A DNA stretch of 64,000 nt from Streptomyces zhaozhouensis (GTDB lineage Bacteria; Actinomycetota; Actinomycetes; Streptomycetales; Streptomycetaceae). A program made the position numbers and the translations under genes. Shown here piece after piece: positions 55,227 through 63,346 of this stretch (positions within the stretch are counted from its first letter, which is position 1; each line of letters begins with the position of its first letter). The stretch lies in contig NZ_OCNE01000006.1 in assembly GCF_900230195.1 (NCBI RefSeq), forward strand, positions 62,001 through 126,000, in the 5' to 3' direction. The notes under the pieces are model-generated. The model searched no databases and was not told the DNA's origin. It saw nothing but the letters and a program-made list of their open reading frames with translations.

Positions 55227-56950
55227 AGGGCCTCCCACGGGGGCTTCTGCGACACCATCGGCACGGTGAAGCGGTCGATGGCGGCCAGTTCGTCACCGCG
55301 GAAACAGTACCGGGTGATGAGGTAGTGCGCCGCGCCGTCGTAGGTCCAGGCGTCGATCTCGGGATCGTCCCGTACGTGCTGGGGAACGATGTGCTCGCCC
55401 GGCAACGAGGGGTAGACGCACCTCGTCACGTCGTCCGGGCGAGCCGGTTCCCGCCCCGTCGCCGCCGCGCGGACCACCGAGCTGTCGCTCCCGACGGCGT
55501 CCTCGACCTCCTCGCGGGACATCCCGATCCGGGGATCCTCTGGCGGGACATAGGGACTTCCGGGGCGAGCCGAGTGGAACAGGGCCAGGGAGAGCAACAT
55601 CAGCACGGCCAGTCCCGCGAGTCCGAGGAGGCCGGTGAGCGCGTTCGCCGCGCGGCGCTGGAACCCGTCGAACGACCGGGCCGGGGGCGGCTGGGGGAGC
55701 GGTTCCGGCGCGGGTTCGCCCGTGTCGGCGGGGTCCGCCTCAGGGTCGGGTTCCGGCCGGATATCGGCCGTCACCGCGAAACCTCCGGACGCGGTCGGTC
55801 CCGCGTCCAGCGTGCCGCCGAGCAGGGACACCCGCTCCCGCAGACCGGTGAGGCCGCGCCCCGTGCCGAGGCCGGTCGTCGCGGGCGGGGGCGAGGGCGG
55901 GGCCCCGTTGCGCACGAGGAGGCCCACCCGGTCGTCGGTGTGGGTGACGGCCACGGTGACGTGGGATCCCGGGGCGTAACGGTGCACGTTGGTCAGGGAT
56001 TCGCGCACCACGCGGTGCACCGCGCGACGCACCATGGCCGGGCGGACGTCGAGATCGGGTCCGTCCCAGGTGAGTGCGACCGCGATGCCGACCCGTCGCG
56101 ACTCCTCGGCGAGCGCCTCGATGTCGGCCCGGGTGCCGGTGGCGTCGGTGAGGGCGCCGGTGCCGGTGTCGTCCCGCCCCAGCGGGCCCAGGACCCCCAG
56201 TACCTCGCGCAGTTCGCGCATGGCGTCCCCGGTGGCCTTGCGTACCAACGCGGCCTCGTCGCGCAGTTCGGGTGACTCCTTGCCCAACGCCATCTCCAGG
56301 CCGCCGGAGTGCAGGGAGATCAGGCTGAGCCGGTGGCCGACGAGGTCGTGCATCTCGGCGGCGATCCGGGACCGCTCGTGGGTGCGGGACTCGCTCTCCG
56401 CGAGCCGTCGGGCCTCCTCCGCGGCGGCTGCGCGCTCCCCCAGCGCCCGCAGCAGGCGGTCCTGCTGCCCGCGTGCGGTGCCGACGAGACCGGGGACCAG
56501 CAACGTCGTGGCGGCGAGCACGAGCCCGAGCCCGAAGCCGAAGGAGCGGCTGCCGGCCGCGTAGAGCGGTGCGACAACGGCGGCCACGACCACGAGGAGA
56601 CCGGTCGCGCCGAAGAGCACGGACGTTCTGCGCCGTGCGGAGGCCAGTTGCCTGGCCGTGGTGTAGGCGATCACCGCGACCGGCAGTCCGGCCGCGGGCA
56701 GCGCGCCCAGGAAGGCGGACGCGCCCAGGAGGCTGGTGATCGGATAGCGGCGACGGACAGCGAGGAGGACGAGGATGGCGCCGCTGAGGAGGAGAAGAGG
56801 CAGGACGGGCGGAGACGGGGTGAAGCCCTCCATCGTTGAGTAGGTGAGCAGCATCAGCAGCCCGGATCCGGTCGTTTCCCAGAGCGCGCGCCACCGCCCG
56901 TGCCGCTGCTCACCCGGGGCAGTGAGGAAGCTGTGGGGGGTTGGAGCCAT
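55223..56950 (-). CDS. Histidine kinase (HisKA_3) with unusual C-terminal extracytoplasmic domain
   Basis: A 575-residue sensor. The N-terminal part has about five hydrophobic segments (~28-155). The HisKA_3 phosphoacceptor is His201 in AAEMHDLVGHRLSL. The HATPase has ESLTNVHRYAPGS and GLGTGRGLTGLRER. After a Pro/Glu linker comes an extra membrane helix (~440-465, ALTGLLGLAGLAVLMLLSLALF) and a ~110-residue outer domain with RIGMSREEVEDAVGSDSSVV and two cysteines (TRCVYP, RYCFRG). The IGMSREEVEDAVG box resembles BamE/SmpA folds. That extension is not usual for this kinase class. Confidence 0.9.
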   Translation of the reverse strand: MAPTPHSFLTAPGEQRHGRWRALWETTGSGLLMLLTYSTMEGFTPSPPVLPLLLLSGAILVLLAVRRRYPITSLLGASAFLGALPAAGLPVAVIAYTTARQLASARRRTSVLFGATGLLVVVAAVVAPLYAAGSRSFGFGLGLVLAATTLLVPGLVGTARGQQDRLLRALGERAAAAEEARRLAESESRTHERSRIAAEMHDLVGHRLSLISLHSGGLEMALGKESPELRDEAALVRKATGDAMRELREVLGVLGPLGRDDTGTGALTDATGTRADIEALAEESRRVGIAVALTWDGPDLDVRPAMVRRAVHRVVRESLTNVHRYAPGSHVTVAVTHTDDRVGLLVRNGAPPSPPPATTGLGTGRGLTGLRERVSLLGGTLDAGPTASGGFAVTADIRPEPDPEADPADTGEPAPEPLPQPPPARSFDGFQRRAANALTGLLGLAGLAVLMLLSLALFHSARPGSPYVPPEDPRIGMSREEVEDAVGSDSSVVRAAATGREPARPDDVTRCVYPSLPGEHIVPQHVRDDPEIDAWTYDGAAHYLITRYCFRGDELAAIDRFTVPMVSQKPPWEAL

Positions 56951-57135
56951 GGCTCAATTGTCGGGTCTGCCAGAGCGGGGTCGCTGGGCCCCGGGGGTGA
57001 GGTCGCCTCTCCCGTTCGGCAGAGGCGACCGGTCGCGGGAAGCTGGTGAGGCACGCCGGAGCACCGTGCCGCGTGGCCGCGCGACGACGCGCCCTGCCGC
57101 CGACACACCACGCGCCGGCGTGGGCGTGGGTCGTC

Positions 57136-57239
57136 GTGCCGTCGTGCCGCCGTGCCGCCGTGCCGCCGTGCCGCCGTGCCGCCGTGCCGCCGTGCCGCCG
57201 TGCCGCCGTGCCGTCGTGCCGTCGTGCCGTCGTGCCGTC
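57136..57239. repeat. Tandem octamer array, 13 units
   Basis: Thirteen head-to-tail 8-bp units: one GTGCCGTC, eight GTGCCGCC, then four GTGCCGTC (104 bp, no interruptions). It lies upstream of the histidine-kinase gene in a gene-free stretch (56951-57787). The period is not a multiple of three, and translated frames give a Cys/Arg/Pro repeat that is not a real protein. Confidence 0.95.
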
Positions 57240-57468
57240 GGCTGAAGATCTACCGCACCGCTCACCGGGAGCGGCGCCGTACTCGCGTCCCGGGGAGCCG
57301 GTGAACGCCAACGCCGAGCCGCCGCCACCCGAAAGCCGCGCCCACAGCCTCGGCGAGGACCTGGCCGCAGCGCGACAGGCTTCCTGTCTCCGCTCCGAAC
57401 ACCAGGCGGGGCGAGGACACCGAGTACTGCGCTCGGGGCCGGCGGACTGCCGGCTCCCGTCAGGTGCC

Positions 57469-57486
57469 GTGCCCGACGCGTGCCCG
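57469..57486 (+). repeat. GTGCC arm-like motif 3
   Basis: GTGCCCGACGCGTGCCCG, the same pair as motifs 1 and 2, 109 bp before att copy 3. Confidence 0.7.
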
Positions 57487-57595
57487 TCAGAACGCTTACC
57501 CGCAGTCGACGGGGTTCCCCAGCGGGGGGTGAACAGGGCACCGAGTGTGACGTTTCAGCAGATCAGTGGCCCGGCAACCGCCGGAGGCGCGATGA

Positions 57596-57639
57596 TTCCC
57601 AAGCTGAGAGTGCGAGTTCGATTCTCGTCGCCCGCTCTT
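57596..57639 (+). other. att copy 3 (tRNA-Gly 3' part, two mismatches)
   Basis: The right end of the 8-kb cassette that holds the collapsed Rhs unit, two-component system and ABC transporter. It is followed by a perfect 10-bp terminator stem (AAGGCCCAGG / CCTGGGCCTT) with ACTTTTT, then by the same leader and Rhs N-terminus as the intact tRNA. Confidence 0.9.
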
Positions 57640-58725
57640 GTAGGCAAGGCCCAGGTCAGCGTCCTGGGCCTTACTTTTTGCGCCTCCGTGCGCCCGGCCT
57701 CCCCGGTGCCGTCGGTCACCCGTTGCTCGCGTCGACTTCTCTGAGTAGTGTTTCGTCCGCTTTGGGGAAAGCGGCTTGGGGGGGATCATGGCGCGGCCGT
57801 CTGACTGGTCACCGGTGGACATGGACCGCGATCCGACGCCGGGGGATCCGGACGAGGTCCGGGAGCTGGCGGATGAGTTGGAGGAGTTCGCCGACGATGT
57901 CGGTGAGGCGCTCGGCAAGATCCGGGGCATGGCGGGCGAACGGGCCATGCTGGAGTGGGCGGGGCTGTCCGCGGACGCCTTCCGGCGGGAGTTCGACGGT
58001 GTTCCGGACAACCTGACGAAGCTGGAGGACAGTTACTCCCTTTGTAGCCAGGCCCTGCACACCTACTGGCCCAAACTCCAAACCGCCCAGGGCATGGCCG
58101 ACCGTGCCCTGGACCGCGCCGTCACCGCCCAGGCCGACCTCGCCTCCGCCCAGACCGCGCTCGGCGACGCCACCGACTGGGTCGGCCGCGCCGGCGACGA
58201 AGCCGAACGCCTCCAACGGGAGGGGGAGCAGGAGAACGTCGAACCACCCGACGAGGCCGACGTCCGCGCCGCCACCCGCGACCAGCAGGCCGCCGAAGCC
58301 GCCGCCGGCGCCGCCCAGAGCCGGGTCGACGACGCCGAGGAACGCCTGACCGCGGCCCGCCAACTCGCCCTGGACGCGCAGGAGATGCGCGAGGAAGCCG
58401 CACGCCAGTGCGCCCGCGACATCGACGAGGCGAGCGACGCCGGTATCCAGAACCGGCGGTGGTGGGAGAAGGCCATCAAATGGGCCACCGACAACTGGGA
58501 CACCCTCGTCGAGATCTGCAAGGTCATCGTCGCCGTCCTCGGCATCGTCGTCCTCATCATCGGCGGGCCCCTCGCCTGGGTCGTCCTCGCCGCCGCGATC
58601 GTCGTCCTCGCCGACACCCTCATCAAATACGCCAGAGGAGAAGCCGGACTCCTCGACGTCGCCTTCGCGGCACTCGACTGCATCCCCGGCATGAAAGGAC
58701 TCACCACCCTCGGCGGCCTCGCCCG
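57596..58725 (+). repeat. ~1.13-kb direct repeat, copy 2
   Basis: Partner of 42576-43704. The leader between att and the Rhs start carries scattered changes plus one inserted G; the coding part differs mostly at silent sites. Confidence 0.9.
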
Positions 58726-61700
58726 AGGACTACGCGGGGCCGCGAGCACAGGACTGCGAGGGCTGCGGCAGGGAGTGCGAGGGCTCGGGCGGGGCATTCG
58801 CCGCATGGGCCGGGGCGGCGACAACCTGGTCTGCCGCACCGATCCGATCGACATGGCCACCGGCGAGATGGTCATGTCCGAGACAGACATCGAGTTGCCC
58901 GGCGTCCTCCCGTTGGTCATCCGTCGGCATCATCGCACCAGCCTCCGCGAAGGGACTTGGTTCGGCCCCTCCTGGACATCGACCCTCGACCAGCGCCTGG
59001 TCCTCGACGAGGCTGGTCTGCGGTTCATCACCGCCGACGGCATGATCCTCGACTACCCCCGCCCCGCCCCCGACGAGCCAGTGCAGCCGGTAGAGGGCCC
59101 ACGCTGGGGCCTTTCCTGGGACGGCGATCCCGGGACGCCACTTACGGTCCATCAGCCCGAGACGGGCCATACCCTGCACTTCGCGCCCGTCCCCGGCCGC
59201 CGCGGTGGCGAACTCCCCCTCACCGCCATCACCGACCGCAATGACAACCACATCGCCATCCACTACGACGGGCAGGGTGCGCCCACAGATGTCGTCCACC
59301 ACGGCGGGTACCACATCGGGATCACCACCGCCAACGGTCGCATCACCCACCTCCACCTACTCAACGATCCCGAACGGCCGATCCTGCGCTGCTACGCCTA
59401 CGACGGGCGCGGCAACCTCTTCAAGATCCACAACTCGTCGGAGCTCCCTCTCGTACTTTCCTACGACGACGAGCGGCGCATCACCGGCTGGGAGGACCGC
59501 AACGGCACCTGGTACCGCTACACCTACGACGGCAGCGGTCGTTGCGTCCGCACGGAGGGTATCGATGGTTTCCTCAGCAGCCGCATCGCCTACGACGAGG
59601 CCAGCTATCGGACCCTCTTCACCGACTCCCTCGGCAACACCACCGTCTACCAGTTCAACGACAGCTACCAACTCCTCACTGAGACCGACCCCCTTGGCCA
59701 CCGCACCCACCGCACCCACGACCGCTACGACCGTCTGCTGACGATGACCGACCCCTTGGGTCGCACCAGCGAGTTCACGTACGACGGCGATGGCAATCTG
59801 ATCCGGATCCGACGCGCTGACGGCAACCAGGCCACCGCCGAGTACAACGACAAGCGGCAGCCCGTCCTCATCGTCGAGCCCGGCGGTCAGCGTTGGGAAC
59901 AGGGCTACGACGAACGCGGGAACCTGGTCGCCGTCAGCGACCCCCTCGGGAACACCACGGCCTACACCTACAGCGGCCACGGCCATCTGCTCCGTGCGAC
60001 TGACCCGTTGGGCGGCGTGCGACATCTGGAGAGCAACGCGGCGGGGCTGCCGACCGCAGTCACCGAGTCAGACGGTTCCATAACCCGCTGCACTCGGGAC
60101 CCGTTCGGGCGCGTGGCCGAGACGATCGATCCGACGGGTGGTGTCACCCGAGTCACGTGGTCGGTGGAGGGCAAGCCTCTGCGCAGAAACCTGCCCGACG
60201 GCAGTGCTGACTCCTGGGCATACGACGCCGAAAGCCACCTCATCGCGTACACCGACCCAGCTGGCGGCGTGACCGCCTACCGATGGGGACCTTTTGACCT
60301 GCCCGCCTCTCGGGTCGGTCCGGACGGCGCACGCACCGAGTACGCCCACGACACCGAAGGCAACAGGACCTCGGTCACCAACCCGCTGGGTCTCGTGTGG
60401 ACCTACGCTCACGACGCTTGCGGTCGAGTGGTCAGCGAGACCGACTTCAACGGCCGCACGATCCGTTACCGCTACGACGCTGCCGGGCGACTCTCTGAGC
60501 AAACCAACGGCGCTGGCCAGACCACATACTTCACCCGTGACGCCCTCGGCGAGATCGTGACGCGGCGCGCCGGCGACGCTGTCACCGTCTTCGAACGCGA
60601 CCGGCTCAGCCGCATCGTTCACGCCAGCAACGCGGACGCCGTACTGACTCTCGAACGTGATCCGCTCGGTCGCGTCATCGCTGAGACCTGCAACGGTCAA
60701 ACGATGGTTGCCGAGTACGACACGCTGGGTCGGCGAACGTCCCGGCGTACACCGTCGGGGACGGTCAGCCGGTGGCGGTACGACGAGGCGCACCGCCCGC
60801 TCACTGTGGACATCGCCGGCCGTATCATCGGTTTCACCCACGACGCGGCAGGCCGCGAGATCGAGCGTGGTCTTGTCGGAGCCGTCAGCCTCACCCAGGA
60901 GTGGGATGCCGTGGGCCGGCTCACCGCCCAGACTCTCACCGGGTCGAGCGCCGGCAGAGGCGGAGAACCACAGTCAATTCAGCGGCGGGATTACGCCTAC
61001 CGGGCCGATGGCTACATGACAGCGATCACGGACCGGATGTCGGGTGAACGCCGCTTCACCCTGGACGCGGCGGGCCGCATCACAGGCGTCGACTCCGGGG
61101 AACGGCTGGAGTCCTACAGCTACGACGCCGTGGGAAACGTGATCGACGCCACCTGGCGCGGGGAGGACCAAGCCGCGCTGGGCGAACGCGTCTACGCCGG
61201 TACGCTGGTCCGACGTGCCGGCCGTACTCGATACGAACACGACGCACAGGGCCGGGTGATCCGACGATCTCGGAAGCTGCTGTCTGGAGGCACGAGGGAC
61301 TGGCGGTATGTCTGGGACGCGGACGATCGGCTCGTGGCCGTGGAGACGCCCGGCGGCAGTATGTGGCGCTATCTCTACGACCCGCTTGGCCGTCGAATCG
61401 CCAAGCTGCGAGTAGCCAGTGATGGCAGCGTGGAGGAACAGACGAATTTCGTCTGGGATGGCACGCGCGTCATCGAGCAGTCGCACAACGGGCACACCAC
61501 AACCTGGGAGTGGGAGCCGGGTTCCGACCGTCCCGTGGCGCAACTGGACAAAGTTGACCTTGATGAGCGTTTCTACGCCATCGTCACCGACCTCGTCGGG
61601 ACTCCCACTGAACTCGTGGACGACGCCGGGCGCGTCCTCCCCCAGAGGAACACAACCGTGTGGGGCGTCACCACTGGCAACGCTCCGGGTGATGCGGACT

Positions 61701-62236
61701 GTCCTCTGCGCTTTCCAGGCCAATACCACGACTCCGAGACCGGCCTGAACTACAACCATCACCGTTACTACGCACCCGAGACAGCCCGCTACCAGTCACC
61801 GGATCCACTTGGGCTGTTCCCGGCGCTCGACCACCACGCGTACGTCCACAACCCGTTCTTGTGGACGGACCCACTCGGCCTGTCCGGCTGCGACGAGTAC
61901 TTCTCCATCTACCGCACCCCCAGGCGTGATGACCTGGCCGACGAACTGGCAAACGGGCCCGACCCGGCGAACTTCCCACCCGTCACGCGCCAGTCCGGCG
62001 CGTATTTCGGAGAGCGAAGCGTGGCAGCCGAGTACCAGGGGCGACGTGGATATGCAGATGGGATGGTTCGCTACGATATGGACCCGGCCTTCGTCAACGA
62101 GTTCATGGACTGTATGCATCGCTACGACTGGGCTGGACCGAACGGTACCCCGCGCATCGAGTGGGCCATTCCGGCCGATCGATTGGCCCGGTTCAACGAG
62201 CTCACCGGCGGGCGGCGGACATTTATTCCGATGTGA
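57788..62236 (+). CDS. Rhs/YD-repeat polymorphic toxin 2
   Basis: A 1,482-residue protein with the same plan as the Rhs protein at 42767. The near-identical N-terminal ~315 residues (putative T7SS region, two membrane helices) precede DUF6531 (DPIDMATGEMVM), diverged YD repeats, and the RHS core near 1,303 (CPLRFPGQYHDSETGLNYNHHRYYAP). After WTDPLGL a different ~116-residue tip begins DEYFSIYRTPRRDDLADELA, with AYFGERSVAAEYQ and PRIEWAIPADRLARFNELT. The tip may be another ART-like enzyme, but this is uncertain. GGGGGG precedes the ATG. A small S1-like gene follows 16 bp later. Confidence 0.9.
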   Translation: MARPSDWSPVDMDRDPTPGDPDEVRELADELEEFADDVGEALGKIRGMAGERAMLEWAGLSADAFRREFDGVPDNLTKLEDSYSLCSQALHTYWPKLQTAQGMADRALDRAVTAQADLASAQTALGDATDWVGRAGDEAERLQREGEQENVEPPDEADVRAATRDQQAAEAAAGAAQSRVDDAEERLTAARQLALDAQEMREEAARQCARDIDEASDAGIQNRRWWEKAIKWATDNWDTLVEICKVIVAVLGIVVLIIGGPLAWVVLAAAIVVLADTLIKYARGEAGLLDVAFAALDCIPGMKGLTTLGGLARGLRGAASTGLRGLRQGVRGLGRGIRRMGRGGDNLVCRTDPIDMATGEMVMSETDIELPGVLPLVIRRHHRTSLREGTWFGPSWTSTLDQRLVLDEAGLRFITADGMILDYPRPAPDEPVQPVEGPRWGLSWDGDPGTPLTVHQPETGHTLHFAPVPGRRGGELPLTAITDRNDNHIAIHYDGQGAPTDVVHHGGYHIGITTANGRITHLHLLNDPERPILRCYAYDGRGNLFKIHNSSELPLVLSYDDERRITGWEDRNGTWYRYTYDGSGRCVRTEGIDGFLSSRIAYDEASYRTLFTDSLGNTTVYQFNDSYQLLTETDPLGHRTHRTHDRYDRLLTMTDPLGRTSEFTYDGDGNLIRIRRADGNQATAEYNDKRQPVLIVEPGGQRWEQGYDERGNLVAVSDPLGNTTAYTYSGHGHLLRATDPLGGVRHLESNAAGLPTAVTESDGSITRCTRDPFGRVAETIDPTGGVTRVTWSVEGKPLRRNLPDGSADSWAYDAESHLIAYTDPAGGVTAYRWGPFDLPASRVGPDGARTEYAHDTEGNRTSVTNPLGLVWTYAHDACGRVVSETDFNGRTIRYRYDAAGRLSEQTNGAGQTTYFTRDALGEIVTRRAGDAVTVFERDRLSRIVHASNADAVLTLERDPLGRVIAETCNGQTMVAEYDTLGRRTSRRTPSGTVSRWRYDEAHRPLTVDIAGRIIGFTHDAAGREIERGLVGAVSLTQEWDAVGRLTAQTLTGSSAGRGGEPQSIQRRDYAYRADGYMTAITDRMSGERRFTLDAAGRITGVDSGERLESYSYDAVGNVIDATWRGEDQAALGERVYAGTLVRRAGRTRYEHDAQGRVIRRSRKLLSGGTRDWRYVWDADDRLVAVETPGGSMWRYLYDPLGRRIAKLRVASDGSVEEQTNFVWDGTRVIEQSHNGHTTTWEWEPGSDRPVAQLDKVDLDERFYAIVTDLVGTPTELVDDAGRVLPQRNTTVWGVTTGNAPGDADCPLRFPGQYHDSETGLNYNHHRYYAPETARYQSPDPLGLFPALDHHAYVHNPFLWTDPLGLSGCDEYFSIYRTPRRDDLADELANGPDPANFPPVTRQSGAYFGERSVAAEYQGRRGYADGMVRYDMDPAFVNEFMDCMHRYDWAGPNGTPRIEWAIPADRLARFNELTGGRRTFIPM

Positions 62237-62252
62237 GGGGCGCAAAAGAGAA

Positions 62253-62510
62253 ATGGTTTCTGTTCATGAGGAGTTCGAGGCGGTCGTCACCGAGATCGCT
62301 CCCTGGGGCGTACTCGTTCAGCTCGACGGCGACATCGCCGGACTCATTGACAATCTGAAACTCCCGGCATGGCTCCACGACAAACCACTCCCCGAGATCG
62401 GCAGTACCATGCGTGTCGTGGTCCTGGACGACGCCCGAGACCCCGTCCGTGTCAGCGCACTCGCGGCGGACATGGAAATCGCTCGTGGGCTTCGTGGGCA
62501 TCGCGCCTGA
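62253..62510 (+). CDS. Small S1-like (OB-fold) protein, candidate immunity gene of Rhs 2
   Basis: An 85-residue cytoplasmic protein, FEAVVTEIAPWGVLVQLDGD then IAGLIDNLKLP and VVVLDDARDPVRVSALAAD, the pattern of an S1/OB-fold RNA-binding domain. Its position 16 bp behind the toxin gene is that of an immunity gene. The TGA stop (62508-62510) is the target duplicated by the IS element that follows, so the gene was not truncated. Whether it really neutralises the toxin is not known. Confidence 0.65.
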   Translation: MVSVHEEFEAVVTEIAPWGVLVQLDGDIAGLIDNLKLPAWLHDKPLPEIGSTMRVVVLDDARDPVRVSALAADMEIARGLRGHRA

Positions 62511-63025
62511 GAGCGCGTTTTGAGATCTGGAGTGCCTTGTCTGGGGCTTGGTCGTTGAGCGGTGTGTGAGTGTTGCCGGGGGGCTACCCGTCGGCCTGCT
62601 GCTGGCCATCCACGTCGTCTCCGCTAGCGTCCAAGACAGCGACGGGGCCAGGAGTCCACTGCTGTGGACGCGTCTGGACCACCCATCGGTGCGCCTGATC
62701 TGGGCAGACGCCGGCTTCGCCGGACGTCTGGTGGAGTGGACCAACCAGATCCTGTGCCGCACGCTTGAGATTTTCCGTAAGTCGCCTGACCAGCGTGGTT
62801 TCGCTGTCCAGCCCCGGCGCTGGGTGGTCGAGCGGACGTTCAGCTGGATCTCCATGCGCCGCCGGCTGGCCAGCGACTACGAAACCAACCCAGCACACTC
62901 CGCCACCATGATCCGCCGGGCGATGACCGACGTGATACTCCGCCGACTCACCCGTGGTCAATCCACGACCCGACCCGGACGGCGACCCCTGCGACACACC
63001 TCATAACCGAATTGCAAACGCGCTC
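62511..63025 (+). mobile_element. Internally deleted IS5-family element
   Basis: A 515-bp element with perfect 10-bp terminal inverted repeats (GAGCGCGTTT / AAACGCGCTC), flanked by the 3-bp direct repeat TGA (62508-62510 and 63026-63028). A TNA target duplication is typical of some IS5-family groups. It holds only the C-terminal half of a transposase, so it cannot move alone. Confidence 0.82.
62560..63006 (+). pseudogene. Transposase fragment (IS5 family, C-terminal part)
   Basis: The fragment begins in the catalytic domain at GLPVGLLLAIHVVSASVQDSDGA. It keeps the second acid (IWADAGFAG) and the Glu region (QPRRWVVERTFSWISMRRRL), and ends in the usual helical tail. The N-terminal DNA-binding part and the first catalytic Asp, normally just before GLPVG, are missing. 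Confidence 0.87.
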
Positions 63026-63346
63026 TGAGACTGCCAGCCAAGGACAATGCAGTCGGAACTCGCGGAACCGCACAAGCGGCGTGGCGGAGCGAGCTCGGAA
63101 AGCCATGTCACCGCAAAGACCCGGGCCTTGCGCCCGAGCCGATCCGGCGCCTTCGGTGGCCAACACCACCCTCCTGAACCACGCCGGAGATGTTGGCGCA
63201 AGCGTTACCCCCACCGAGTTCACTGAGTGTTTCCCCGCGCCCCGTCGCCGTACGAGTGCCGACGTGGTCGCGCGACCCGGCGGGCTCGGCGGAAGGCCGA
63301 GCCCGCCACGTCGGCTCCGTGCCGGAGCCGGAGTCGTGTCGCGCCG
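63026..63346. other. 321-bp gap between the IS remnant and the GH62 gene
   Basis: No gene is recognised here. The only clear structure is the hairpin at 63279-63307 near the glycosidase stop. Confidence 0.5.
63279..63307 (-). terminator. Terminator of the GH62 gene
   Basis: A perfect 12-bp stem (GGCGGGCTCGGC / GCCGAGCCCGCC) with a 5-nt loop, about 40 bp past the stop of the minus-strand gene. Confidence 0.72.

Noticed and set aside
57136..57239. CRISPR array
   Set aside because: Units are 8 bp with no spacers and no cas gene is in the window.
47860..57639. Three further tRNA-Gly genes
   Set aside because: Only the part from the anticodon loop onward is present. The acceptor 5' strand and D arm are missing, so they cannot be functional tRNAs; they are att scars.
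42630..57640. A site-specific integrase gene in the island
   Set aside because: No frame on either strand shows tyrosine-recombinase boxes (R...HxxR...Y) or a serine-recombinase N-terminus; all genes found have other assignments.
57046..57744. An open frame giving Cys-Arg-Arg-Ala-Val-Pro repeats
   Set aside because: It is produced by the GTGCCGYC octamer array. An 8-bp period cycles all frames, so every frame stays open and none shows coding bias outside the repeat.
62511..62560. Truncation of the S1-like gene by the IS element
   Set aside because: The TGA stop is present as the target duplication on both sides of the element, so the gene ended there before insertion.
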